NCBI GenBank assembly: GCA_029259935.1
Contig: JAJDEH010000483.1
Location: forward strand, 1 to 30,030
Direction: 5' to 3'
Source: Planctomycetota bacterium
Lineage (GTDB): Bacteria; Planctomycetota; Planctomycetia; Pirellulales; Pirellulaceae
Length of the DNA: 30,030 bases
Shown: piece after piece, positions 22,270 to 30,030 of the stretch
How the letters are laid out: every line of letters starts with the position of its first letter
How positions within the stretch are numbered: position 1 is the stretch's first letter
Translations under genes and position numbers: made by a program
The notes under the pieces: model-generated
Told to the model about the DNA's origin: nothing
The model's input: only the letters and a program-made list of their open reading frames with translations
Database searches by the model: none

Positions 22270-23547
22270 ATGATGGCCATTGCCGAGCATCAAGATCTGA
22301 AGCACTACTGCCTTGACGTTGCCAGCCAGGCGAAGGAAGCTTCCGCCCTGCTGACCACGGTCCGCGGCGAGCAAAAAGATGGCTGGCTGCGCGAATCCGC
22401 CAACCAGTTGCGTGCCCAAGCCGCCAGAATCCAGCAGGCGAACGAGCAGGATATCCATGCCGCTCCTGACTTCGGACTCACCAGCGCTCAAATCGACCGG
22501 CTGACGCTTTCGCCACAACGAATCGAAGCGATTGCCGCGGCGATGGAAGAGATCGCCATGTTGCCCGATCCGATCGGCCAGACCATCGAGTCGTCGATTC
22601 GCCCCAACGGTTTGGACATCGCCAAGGTGCGCGTGCCGCTGGGCGTGGTGTTCTTCATCTACGAGTCGCGTCCCAACGTAACGGCGGACGCCGCCGCCAT
22701 TTGTTTAAAGAGCGGCAATGCGGTCATTCTGCGGGGTGGAAAAGAAGCGGCCCATTCCAGTCGGGCCATTGGCGAAATACTACGCGAATCGATGGCCCCA
22801 TTCGACTTGCCCGCCAACGCCGTGCAGTTGGTCGGCACCGCCGATCGAGACGCCGTGGGGCACTTCCTCGCCTTGGATGAACTGATCGACGTGGCGATCC
22901 CACGCGGCGGCGCGGGCCTGATTCGCCGAGTGGCCACGGAAGCCGCGATGCCCGTGATCAAACATTTCGATGGCAACTGCCACGTCTATGTCGATCGCGA
23001 CGCCGATCTGGAGATGGCGGAACGCATCACGGTCAATTCGAAATGCCAACGACTGGGTGTCTGCAATACATGCGAATCACTGCTGGTCCATCAGGAAATC
23101 GCGACCGAGTTCATGCCCAAAGTAGGTGCCGCGCTGCACGCTCAAGGAATCGAGATCCGCGGCGACGCCATGACTTGCGAACTAATCGATGGTGCCCAGC
23201 CGGCGACGGACGAAGACTATGGCGCCGAGTATCTCGGTCCGATTATCTCCGTCAAGGTCGTGAGTTCGCTGGACGAAGCGATCAATCACATCGACAAGTA
23301 TGGCTCTCATCACACGGATGCGATTGTCACCAACGCCATCGCCGCTGCCCGGCAGTTCACCTCGCGCGTGGACAGCGCGGCCGTGATGGTCAACGCCAGC
23401 ACGCGCTTTAACGATGGCGGCGAGTTTGGCTTGGGAGCCGAAATCGGCATTAGCACCGATCGCTTTCATGCCCGAGGTCCCTGCGGCTTGAAAGAACTGA
23501 CCAGTTACAAATATGTCTGCCACGGCGACGGCCAAATCAAGCAATAG
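22270..23547 (+). CDS. proA: Glutamate-5-semialdehyde dehydrogenase (gamma-glutamyl phosphate reductase)
   Basis: The 425-residue enzyme reduces gamma-glutamyl phosphate to glutamate-5-semialdehyde with NADPH, the second step of proline synthesis. Characteristic blocks are [57 protein letters not shown] in outline, the catalytic Cys in [14 protein letters not shown], and [20 protein letters not shown] at the end. The start is one of two adjacent ATGs (22270, 22273), preceded by GGAAAGAGAAAG. proB and proC are not in the window, and its neighbour fliM is unrelated. Confidence 0.97.
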   Translation: MMAIAEHQDLKHYCLDVASQAKEASALLTTVRGEQKDGWLRESANQLRAQAARIQQANEQDIHAAPDFGLTSAQIDRLTLSPQRIEAIAAAMEEIAMLPDPIGQTIESSIRPNGLDIAKVRVPLGVVFFIYESRPNVTADAAAICLKSGNAVILRGGKEAAHSSRAIGEILRESMAPFDLPANAVQLVGTADRDAVGHFLALDELIDVAIPRGGAGLIRRVATEAAMPVIKHFDGNCHVYVDRDADLEMAERITVNSKCQRLGVCNTCESLLVHQEIATEFMPKVGAALHAQGIEIRGDAMTCELIDGAQPATDEDYGAEYLGPIISVKVVSSLDEAINHIDKYGSHHTDAIVTNAIAAARQFTSRVDSAAVMVNASTRFNDGGEFGLGAEIGISTDRFHARGPCGLKELTSYKYVCHGDGQIKQ

Positions 23548-23587
23548 GATTGCGGCCACGGACGGCGATTTGTCAATGGAGTGACGA

Positions 23588-24637
23588 ATGACCGAAGAGG
23601 TACTAAGCCAAACAGAAGTTGAGAGCCTGCTGAAGGCGATGGAGTCGGCGGCTCCGCCCATTTCCAATCCGACCGCCGGCGAACCCGCGCCGATGGCTTC
23701 CGAGCAATCGTCGCGCCCCCGCGAACGCATTGTCCCGTACGACTTCAAACGCCCCGAACGCGTCGGCAAGGAACAGATGCGGGCGCTGCAATCGCTGCAC
23801 GAAGGCTTTGGGCGCAACTTCGGGGCGGCTCTGTCCGCCATGCTGCGAACGATGGTCGAGGTCAAGTTGACCAGCGTCGACCAACTGACGTACAGCGAAT
23901 TTGTTTTCAGCTTAGAGAACCCAACTTGCTTTAACCTGTTGAAGGCCGACCCGCTGGAAGGCAGCTTGATTCTGGATATCAGTCCGGCCATCCTCTATCC
24001 CATCATCGACCGTCTCTTGGGAGGCGGCAAAACGAACAGCCCTCCGGCACGGCGGCCGTTAACCGAGATCGAGTTGCGGCTGGTGTCGCGAATCTCGAAA
24101 CTGTTCCTCGACGAACTGCAGCGGGCCTGGGAAAACGTCGTCGAATTGGAGCTATCGGTGGAACGCGTCGAAAGCAACCCTCAGCTTATCCAGGTCGTGC
24201 CGCCGAACGAAGTGGTAATCCTGATCAGCTTTGAACTGACGGTCGGTGATGTGCGCGGCATGCTGAATCTTTGTATTCCATTCAATTCCATCGAACGCTT
24301 TAGTGCCAAACTGGCCGAAAACACTTGGGTCAACTACGGCCGCAACAGCAAGCTATCCGAATTCGAGGACCAGATCGGACACCGGCTTTCCGGGTCGCTC
24401 GTCGAACTGACCGTGATCTTGGCCGACACCCAGATCACGACCGCGGATCTCATCGGCCTGCGCGTCGGCGACATTATCACAACCGACAAGGACGTTCACG
24501 AGCCATTGGAAGTGGCCGTCGCCGGCGTCTCCAAGTTCAATGCGACGCCGGGTGTACTCAAGGGAAAGAAAGCCATCGAGGTCACCGGCGCGATACAACC
24601 CAAGCCGACGAAACAAGAATCGCCCGTTTCGGTTTAG
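23588..24637 (+). CDS. fliM: Flagellar motor switch protein FliM
   Basis: The 349-residue protein is a FliM: an N-terminal EVLSQTEVESLLKAM segment (the CheY-P-binding peptide region), then IVPYDFKRPERVGKEQMRALQSLHEGFGRNF, then the middle domain (CFNLLKADPLEGSLILDISPAILYPIIDRLLGG) and a C-terminal SpoA domain (VELTVILADTQITTADLIGLRVGDIITTDKDV). It forms the switch of the rotor with FliG and FliN. ATG 23588 has GGAGTGA just before it. It lies 40 bases after proA on the same strand. No other flagellar gene is in the window. Confidence 0.97.
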   Translation: MTEEVLSQTEVESLLKAMESAAPPISNPTAGEPAPMASEQSSRPRERIVPYDFKRPERVGKEQMRALQSLHEGFGRNFGAALSAMLRTMVEVKLTSVDQLTYSEFVFSLENPTCFNLLKADPLEGSLILDISPAILYPIIDRLLGGGKTNSPPARRPLTEIELRLVSRISKLFLDELQRAWENVVELELSVERVESNPQLIQVVPPNEVVILISFELTVGDVRGMLNLCIPFNSIERFSAKLAENTWVNYGRNSKLSEFEDQIGHRLSGSLVELTVILADTQITTADLIGLRVGDIITTDKDVHEPLEVAVAGVSKFNATPGVLKGKKAIEVTGAIQPKPTKQESPVSV

Positions 24638-24689
24638 CAAGGTGCAAACGTTGAGTGACGCCTTCTAATTTGGTCGCCTGCTGGAACAA

Positions 24690-24753
24690 TGCAAATTGAA
24701 AATTGCAAAGTGCAAAGTGAAGACGCTCTGCTCTGCTCATTTTTCAATTTGCA
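24690..24753. terminator. Inverted repeat between convergent fliM and cstA
   Basis: TGCAAATTGAAAA (24690-24702) is exactly complementary to TTTTCAATTTGCA (24741-24753), with a 38-base loop that itself contains tandem GCAAAGT units. It sits between two converging genes and could act as a bidirectional terminator. AATTGCAAATTGAAAATTG-type sequences are also seen as intergenic repeats in planctomycete genomes (from memory, unverified). Confidence 0.45.
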
Positions 24754-24770
24754 CTATTTCTTTCCCGGCA

Positions 24771-26717
24771 CTAACAAGAGCGTCCATCCGCGCCCACGGT
24801 CACCGCGTCGAACCCCGGCTTGGCAACCAGCGGTGGCAGCCCTTCTTCCATCACTCCTTTGGCTTTGGGAAACATCAACAACGCCTCGATCACCATCCAG
24901 ACTTGCAGAGTCATAATCACCACGCCGAATCCGAACAGCAAATACTTCCCCTGCCATAACCATCCCGATACGACGACATCCGACGAATGGTTAGCCAACC
25001 AATAGGTAGGGCTGCCAAACATCTGCTGAAGCATCGCCCACGCCGGCGTGAACAACATCAGCAGCATCGGAATGAACGCAAACATGACCGCCTTGTTCCG
25101 CCGCCATAAGTAAAAGACCGTGACCATGAAGGCCAGCCCGGCCAGCAATTGATTCGTCGCCCCAAACAACGGCCATAGAATCAGTCCACCGCTACCTGGC
25201 CCAGCGGGTCCCGGAAACATCGCCATCGCCCCGCCACACAAAAGCGCCAAGCCGGTTGCCGCATACTTGTTGGTCAGCGGTCGAAAATGAATGCCGCTGG
25301 CAAGTTCCTGAATCACATAGCGTTGCAGGCGCGTGGCCGTGTCGAGCGTTGTGGCGGCGAAGCTGGCGACTAGCACCGCGATGATGCCGATGCCCATCTT
25401 CAGCGGAATTCCAATCGTTGAGAGAAAGTTGGCACCGCCTTCGATAAAGGCCCCGATCTTGTGCGTCAGCTTGTGGCTGGCCCAGCCGCCGGCCATGGTC
25501 ACGGTGCCGTCGGCATTGGTGACTTCGCGCTGGGTCGGATAATAGGTCCGCCAAGCCGCCAGTCCCGTGACATGAGTTCCGCTTGAGCCACCCGCCGCGG
25601 CAACATAGGTGTAGTCGCCGGTCGCCTTATCGCGCTGCAACTGCCCCATGCCGACACCCGCGCAACAGGCCAGTATAACGACGACCGCCAACGCCCCTTC
25701 CAGCAACATCGCGCCGTAACCGACATACTGCGCGTCGCATTCGTTGGCGATCTGCTTGCTGGAAGTTCCACTGCTGACCAGGCAATGAAAACCGCTCACG
25801 GCCCCGCAAGCAATCGTGATGAACAGAAAGGGCCAAATGGGTGGCGCGTCAGGAGGAAGATCGGTGGCCACCGCCGGCGCGCTGGTGATCAAGTCGGCCC
25901 GGCCGGCGAACGACGCCACAATCAGCCCCAGCACAAGCAACCCCAATGCCACCACCAATTCGTGGCTGTTGATAAAGTCGCGCGGCTGCAGCAGCGTCCA
26001 CACAGGAAGCACGGAGGCAACGAAGCAATACGCGAACAGAATCATGGTCCAAATGATCACCGGATTGCCCCAATCGGCCGGCAAGTTGATCGGCAAATGG
26101 TACGCGCCGATATAGATCGCGACGTACATCAGAACCAGCGCCGCGATCGAGGGCCACAACAGATTTCCACCGCGCCGATAAACCCACACGCCGATCGCGA
26201 CAGCCAGCGGGATCTCGATCCACACCGACAGCACGGATTCGGGATAGTTCGCGAAAATGATGGCGATCACCAGTCCGAAAATCGCCAACACGATCGTCAG
26301 CGCGAAAAACAAAATCAGCAGAAACAAAAACTTGGCCCGCGGCGCGATCAGCCGCCCGGCGACTTCGCCCACCGTTTGCCCGCGATTTCGCAGCGAAACG
26401 ACCAGCGCCCCAAAGTCGTGTACCGCGCCGATAAAGATCGATCCAAACACGACCCACAACAGCGCGGGCAGCCAGCCCCAAAACACGGCGATGGCCGGGC
26501 CGACGATCGGTCCCGTCCCGGCAATGCTCGTGAAGTGATGGCCGAAGATCACTTCCTTTTTGGTGGGCACATAGTCGATATCATCACGCAGTTGCTGGCT
26601 TGGCACGAGCGCATTCTTATCGAGCCCAAATATTTTGCGGGCCAGCCACCGACCGTAGGTATGGTAGGCGACGATAAAACCAACGAAGGATGCTACCGCA
26701 ACTAGCAGTGTACTCAT
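24771..26717 (-). CDS. cstA: CstA-family carbon-starvation transporter
   Basis: The 648-residue polytopic protein matches the CstA family: FGHHFTSIAGTGPIVGPAIAVFWGWLPALLWVVFGSIFIGAVHDFGAL near the N terminus, and GFHCLVSSGTSSKQI, VASFAATTLDTATRLQRYVIQEL and LWPLFGATNQLLAGLAFMV later. It has about 16 hydrophobic segments. E. coli CstA-type proteins take up peptides or pyruvate; specificity here is open. ATG 26717 gives a TM segment immediately. A hydrophilic loop (CGVGMG...YVAAAGGSSGTHVTGLAAWRTYYPTQ) interrupts the middle of the protein. It lies 133 bases downstream of fetB and converges with fliM. Confidence 0.95.
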   Translation of the reverse strand: MSTLLVAVASFVGFIVAYHTYGRWLARKIFGLDKNALVPSQQLRDDIDYVPTKKEVIFGHHFTSIAGTGPIVGPAIAVFWGWLPALLWVVFGSIFIGAVHDFGALVVSLRNRGQTVGEVAGRLIAPRAKFLFLLILFFALTIVLAIFGLVIAIIFANYPESVLSVWIEIPLAVAIGVWVYRRGGNLLWPSIAALVLMYVAIYIGAYHLPINLPADWGNPVIIWTMILFAYCFVASVLPVWTLLQPRDFINSHELVVALGLLVLGLIVASFAGRADLITSAPAVATDLPPDAPPIWPFLFITIACGAVSGFHCLVSSGTSSKQIANECDAQYVGYGAMLLEGALAVVVILACCAGVGMGQLQRDKATGDYTYVAAAGGSSGTHVTGLAAWRTYYPTQREVTNADGTVTMAGGWASHKLTHKIGAFIEGGANFLSTIGIPLKMGIGIIAVLVASFAATTLDTATRLQRYVIQELASGIHFRPLTNKYAATGLALLCGGAMAMFPGPAGPGSGGLILWPLFGATNQLLAGLAFMVTVFYLWRRNKAVMFAFIPMLLMLFTPAWAMLQQMFGSPTYWLANHSSDVVVSGWLWQGKYLLFGFGVVIMTLQVWMVIEALLMFPKAKGVMEEGLPPLVAKPGFDAVTVGADGRSC

Positions 26718-26850
26718 GGACGATCTTGCTCTGAACTAAAATGCCGGTTTCCGAAACGATCAATCATATCAGCGCCCCTCCCGGCCCAACAATACTGCCG
26801 TCCGACTGAAGCGGATGGCCACCCACGTCAGGCAGACCGCTCCCGCTAGG

Positions 26851-27657
26851 TCATCGATCGCGAATTAACCGCGGCAGAAATTGATGGTCGGCGTTAAACA
26901 GCTTGCGGTATGTCAACAGCACGGCGGCAATCGTGCCCAGGCCTGTTGCAGAAGCGATCAGGAACATGATCGCGATTTGGTACTTGATCGCTTCGAGCGG
27001 GGCCACACCGGCCAGCAGTTGTCCCGTCATCATTCCCGGCAGGCTGACAAGGCCGACGACCATCATCGAATTAATGATCGGCGTCATGCCCGTTCGTAAA
27101 GCCTGCCGCACGACCGGACGGGCTGCTTCCCAGCGTGTCGCGCCAAGCGCCAAACGGGTTTCGATGTCGCCACGACCGGTGATGCACGATTCGGTCAGCG
27201 TCGTCAGGCCCAGCGAGATTCCGTTCAGCGTGTTGCCCAAAATCATGCCCAGTAGCGGAATGGCGTATTGTGGCTGATACCAGTGGTCCAGTCCCGGCAA
27301 GATGGCCGCCAGCGCCAGGGCCGATATCAGCCACGAACTAATCCATACCGAGACGACGGTATTGACCAGCATTCCCGGATATCGCCGCGTGACACGGCTC
27401 GCCGCCGCATGGCCGGCAATCAGCGTCATCAGCACCGCCACGGCCACGACCAGATACCAGCGATCCAGATAGAAGATCCACTTCAGCACGAAGCCAATCA
27501 GCACCAGTTGAAGAATGGTGCGCAGCGACGCAATCAACAACATGCGCTCCATGCGCAGCCTGAGGGCAATCGAAATCGCGCCGTTGATGACAATCAGCAA
27601 GGCCGCCAAGCCAACTTGGATCTCGTTGAGGCCGAGGTAGGTTGCTTTAGTTTCCAT
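26851..27657 (-). CDS. fetB: FetB-like ABC transporter permease (UPF0014)
   Basis: The 268-residue integral membrane protein matches the UPF0014/FetB family: LLIASLRTILQLVLIGFVLKWIF, GMLVNTVVSVWISSWLI, YAIPLLGMILGNTLNGISLGLTTL, and RLALGATRWEAARPVVRQALRTGMTPIINSMMVVGLVSLPGMMTGQLLAGV. About seven membrane segments are visible. E. coli FetAB exports iron and aids peroxide resistance. ATG 27657 is preceded by the last codons of fetA, and the two reading frames overlap by 11 bases, so they are translationally coupled. The frame is open upstream to 27939, but that part overlaps fetA and is not protein-like. Confidence 0.93.
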   Translation of the reverse strand: METKATYLGLNEIQVGLAALLIVINGAISIALRLRMERMLLIASLRTILQLVLIGFVLKWIFYLDRWYLVVAVAVLMTLIAGHAAASRVTRRYPGMLVNTVVSVWISSWLISALALAAILPGLDHWYQPQYAIPLLGMILGNTLNGISLGLTTLTESCITGRGDIETRLALGATRWEAARPVVRQALRTGMTPIINSMMVVGLVSLPGMMTGQLLAGVAPLEAIKYQIAIMFLIASATGLGTIAAVLLTYRKLFNADHQFLPRLIRDR

Positions 27658-28423
27658 GCGTGACCTGCCCTTTTTCGACGCGGATTGTCCGGTCGGCGAC
27701 GCGGCCGGTTTGCTGCTCGTCGTGCGTGACCCAGACCGTGGCCCGTTCGGCGGGCGATTCCAATCTCCAGTCGTGCACCAGCAGTTCGACCGCGCCGGCC
27801 GCATCGCTGTCCAGCGAACTTGTTGGTTCGTCCAGCAACAGCACGTCGGGATCAAGCTGCAAGGCACGCATGAGCGCCGTGATCTGCGCTTCGCCTCCTG
27901 AAAGCTCGCTTCCTTGCTTGGCGAGAAACTGCTCATCACGCCCCAGATCTTTCAGCCAGCTTGTGATTCGTTCCCGCTGGAATTGTTGGGTTGAATGAGT
28001 CTTCAACTCGAAAGGGACCCGCAGATCCTCTTCCACGGTTCCCGCCAGAATCGCCGGTTGCTGGTGCAGGTAGATGACCCGTCCACGAAATCGCGGCAGG
28101 TCGCGACCGCGAACAGGTTGCCCATGCCAGGCAACCTGGCCCTCGTCAAGTGGATCGAGCAACGCCAAGCATCGTAGCAGCAGTGTCTTGCCCGAACCGG
28201 ATGGTCCCACGATGGCCACCCGCTCGCCGGCGGAAACTTCTATGTCAACGTCACGCAGTAGCCACAAATCGCCCGCGCGGCGGCCCAGGCGCTTTCCGCT
28301 AATCAGTGACTTTGTGTTCGTCGTTCCCACACTTAAATCAGTTTGCCTTGAACTTGGCGATGGCGCAGTCACCTTCCGTTGCCCCGAACTACAGTTCCCA
28401 CTCCACGCCATCGGGGCCCGCAT
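27647..28423 (-). CDS. fetA: FetA-like ABC transporter ATPase
   Basis: This is an ABC ATPase of 258 residues if it starts at ATG 28423. It has Walker A GPSGSGKT (73-80), signature LSGGEAQ (174-180), Walker B VLLLDEPTSSLD (194-205) and the switch His234 in VWVTHDEQQ. It pairs with the UPF0014 permease gene immediately downstream. The N-terminal 40 residues look unlike an ABC domain and overlap the metallophosphoesterase gene by 35 bases; GTG 28330 (giving VGTTNTKSLISGKRL) is a likely true start. The neighbouring metallophosphoesterase, fetA and fetB form one minus-strand operon. Confidence 0.9.
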   Translation of the reverse strand: MRAPMAWSGNCSSGQRKVTAPSPSSRQTDLSVGTTNTKSLISGKRLGRRAGDLWLLRDVDIEVSAGERVAIVGPSGSGKTLLLRCLALLDPLDEGQVAWHGQPVRGRDLPRFRGRVIYLHQQPAILAGTVEEDLRVPFELKTHSTQQFQRERITSWLKDLGRDEQFLAKQGSELSGGEAQITALMRALQLDPDVLLLDEPTSSLDSDAAGAVELLVHDWRLESPAERATVWVTHDEQQTGRVADRTIRVEKGQVTHGN

Positions 28424-28988
28424 TGATCACATCCGTCTGGTCGAGCCGATCGACTTGGCCGCCACAGGCGTGGATGTGGCCGCACACGACCAGCTTAGGC
28501 TGCGTCCGCTCGATCGCCTCCCGTACCGCCTGGCTGCCGATACTCTGTCCGGATGACGATCGATCCAACACGCCGTACGGCGGCGAGTGGCTGACAAGCA
28601 CCGCACCCGCCGGACAATTCTCAAGCAACACGCGAGCTTCGCCTTCGGTAAGATCGTAGCTCCACGAGCCAAACGGAGTGACCGGCACGGCCCCGCCCAA
28701 TCCAAAAAAAACTTGTCCATCAATCTCAACGGACGTGCCGTGCAAGACATGGGCTGACGGCCAGTCCTTACAGGCATCCGTCAGTTCCGTTTCCGATTCG
28801 CTATTGCCGCAAACGAGTACGGCGGGCCGGTCGATCGCTTGCAGAATCGCAATTGTCTTTTCGACTCCTTTTCGCAAATTGCCGAAATCCCCCGCGCCAA
28901 CCACGACATCGGCGGTTTGCGCCCGCTGGACAAGATCCGCCGCTTGTTGCTCGTTGCAGTGAAGATCGCTGAATAGAAGTAGCTTCAT
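28389..28988 (-). CDS. Small calcineurin-type metallophosphoesterase
   Basis: The 199-residue protein has the metallophosphoesterase motifs in order: DLH (8-10), GAGDFGNLRKG with Asp34, GNSES (61-65, Asn62), SHSPP and CGHIHACGG. These residues hold two metal ions and hydrolyse phosphoesters. The size and GNS variant resemble small predicted phosphoesterases of unknown substrate. There is no signal peptide, so it is cytoplasmic. It is the first gene of the operon with fetA and fetB and diverges from the AI-2E-type gene across 136 bases. Confidence 0.9.
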   Translation of the reverse strand: MKLLLFSDLHCNEQQAADLVQRAQTADVVVGAGDFGNLRKGVEKTIAILQAIDRPAVLVCGNSESETELTDACKDWPSAHVLHGTSVEIDGQVFFGLGGAVPVTPFGSWSYDLTEGEARVLLENCPAGAVLVSHSPPYGVLDRSSSGQSIGSQAVREAIERTQPKLVVCGHIHACGGQVDRLDQTDVINAGPDGVEWEL

Positions 28989-29032
28989 GACACTCGATCG
29001 GGCAAATGCTGTTGGCGCGGCGTGTACTCGTA

Positions 29033-29061
29033 TTGTAGGTAACGTGACCTACCAAGATAAT
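29033..29061 (+). promoter_or_regulatory. Promoter for the AI-2E-type gene, with palindrome in its spacer
   Basis: TTGTAG (29033-29038) and GATAAT (29056-29061) are spaced by 17 bases. The palindrome GTAGGTAACGTGACCTAC (29035-29052), symmetric at 8 of 9 pairs, overlaps the -35 box and spacer, which is where a repressor would sit. The leader would be about 57 bases. Confidence 0.5.
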
Positions 29062-29124
29062 CGGTGGTGCCTTGTTTTGACGAGGCATCTTGTTTCCGAC
29101 TCCAGTTAGATCCGGCGATAGGCA

Positions 29125-30030
29125 ATGGCCAAACAAATCCGTGAAGAACGATATCAACTGATTACCTGGTCGCTGGTCATCTTGGCGATGGTGGCTATCA
29201 CGGCCAGTTTGTATTGGACTCGCACGGTGACAGTCCCGTTTGTGCTGGCTCTCTTTTTGGCGTCCATGACGTCACCGGTGATCGACTTTCAGGTCGAACG
29301 GCTGCGTTTTCCTCGCCTGGTTGCTCTAGGCGTGGCCATTCTGTTGGTGGTCGGAATCGTTTCCGTATTCGGTTTGTTGCTGCTGATCGCCATTCAGACC
29401 ATTCGAGAAACGGTCACGCAATATAGCGAGAACTTCAAGCAAATGTCGGCGGAGATCGTCGCCTACATTCAAAAATGGGGCGTCGAAGTCGACGCCACCG
29501 ACTTTACGCAGCTAAGCGACCAGCTACGGGTCACCACCCAGGACGCCGTCGGATCCATCAAGAGTTTTTTCACCAGCGTCATGCTCGTGCTGATCTTCGC
29601 GGGATTCCTGCTGACCGGACGTACCATCGAGATCCGCCAAACAAGCATCTATCGCGAAATCGACAAGCAGGTCCGCAAGTATCTGTTTGTGAAGGTCATG
29701 ATTTCCCTCGCCACCGGCCTGCTGGTTTGGGCGTCGCTGTGGACGTTGGGATTGGGGCCCAAGATTTCCTTTGTGTTTGGCGTTCTGTCATTCATGTTGA
29801 ACTTCATTCCGTCGATTGGTTCGATCGTGGCCACGGTTCTGCCAGTACCGATTGCCATCGCGCACCCGGATTTCAACAGCGTGGGGGCGGTCATATTAGT
29901 GGTTGCCGTTCCTGGCGCCATACAAATGGCCATGGGAAACATCGTCGAGCCCAAGCTGCAGGGAACCAGATTGAAACTGCACCCGGCGGTAATACTTTTG
30001 TCCTTGATGTTGTGGGGATTGGTGTGGGGT
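29125..30030 (+). CDS. AI-2E/PerM-family membrane transporter, partial (runs off right edge)
   Basis: From ATG 29125 an open frame of 302 codons reaches the window edge with no stop. It begins MAKQIREERYQLITWSLVIL and contains VPFVLALFLASMTSPVIDF, a loop with a predicted amphipathic region (SAEIVAYIQKWGVEVDATDFTQL), and the diagnostic SFVFGVLSFMLNFIPSIGSIVATVLPVPIA followed by NIVEPKLQGTRLKLHPAVILLSLMLWG. This is the pattern of the AI-2E/PerM family (PF01594), which has about eight membrane helices. Family members are proposed to export diverse small molecules or Na+; the function here is unknown. The 3' end is missing. Confidence 0.92.
   Translation, partial: MAKQIREERYQLITWSLVILAMVAITASLYWTRTVTVPFVLALFLASMTSPVIDFQVERLRFPRLVALGVAILLVVGIVSVFGLLLLIAIQTIRETVTQYSENFKQMSAEIVAYIQKWGVEVDATDFTQLSDQLRVTTQDAVGSIKSFFTSVMLVLIFAGFLLTGRTIEIRQTSIYREIDKQVRKYLFVKVMISLATGLLVWASLWTLGLGPKISFVFGVLSFMLNFIPSIGSIVATVLPVPIAIAHPDFNSVGAVILVVAVPGAIQMAMGNIVEPKLQGTRLKLHPAVILLSLMLWGLVWG

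Noticed and set aside
25785..26705. A 306-codon open frame on the plus strand opposite cstA
   Set aside because: It is antisense to a well-conserved transporter and its translation is rich in Arg, Gln, Asp and His with no hydrophobic or domain pattern; it is a shadow of codon bias.
27658..27939. N-terminal extension of fetB
   Set aside because: It lies in the fetA coding sequence and translates to a Cys/Trp/Arg-rich, non-protein-like string.

Overview
The window is a bacterial chromosome segment that looks planctomycetal, probably Pirellulales-like (inference). The evidence is an ECF sigma factor beside a large Hanks-type kinase with an N-terminal planctomycete-style domain, one membrane helix and TPRs; a secreted CxxCH protein; a short membrane protein starting MDNPYDPP; a GYF-like zinc-ribbon membrane protein; weak Shine-Dalgarno use; and frequent GTG/TTG starts. 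Nearly all of the window is protein coding. I see no tRNA, rRNA, CRISPR array or intact insertion sequence.

Left part (1-8 kb): a secreted-protein fragment leaving the left edge; a DNA-binding protein with three Myb/HTH-like repeats and a zinc ribbon; a ZnuA-like lipoprotein lacking two expected metal ligands; a Rep/UvrD-type helicase; a membrane-anchored TPR protein with a charged tail; an RluD-type pseudouridine synthase; and a PIG-L/LmbE deacetylase. From 11.6 kb down to 7.9 kb on the minus strand lies the translation/secretion operon ffh-rpsP-trmD-rplS-yraN, in which rimM and rnhB, common members elsewhere, are absent.

Middle part (11.9-20.4 kb): a YfeX-like DyP peroxidase, a 5' fragment of a sulfatase gene, and a small membrane protein. 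Next comes the most unusual block: a TTG-start ECF sigma factor, divergent from a secreted multidomain protein (PLAT, a probable aerolysin-like beta region, AbfB, then beta-trefoil repeats), followed by a Ser/Thr kinase with TPRs. Copies of the 3' end of a diheme-type CxxCH gene bound the block in the same orientation: the intact gene on the right (19141-20397) and a 36-codon remnant on the left (13442-13549). The block may therefore have moved or duplicated as a unit. The likely logic (inference) is that the membrane kinase senses a signal and controls the sigma factor, which in turn expresses the secreted protein.

Right part (20.5-30 kb): a ClpP-like protease, a GYF/zinc-ribbon membrane protein behind a good sigma-70-type promoter, proA, fliM (so the lineage probably has flagella), a CstA-family transporter, a metallophosphoesterase-fetA-fetB operon, and, divergent from it, a partial AI-2E/PerM-family transporter running off the right edge behind a promoter that overlaps an 18-bp palindrome.
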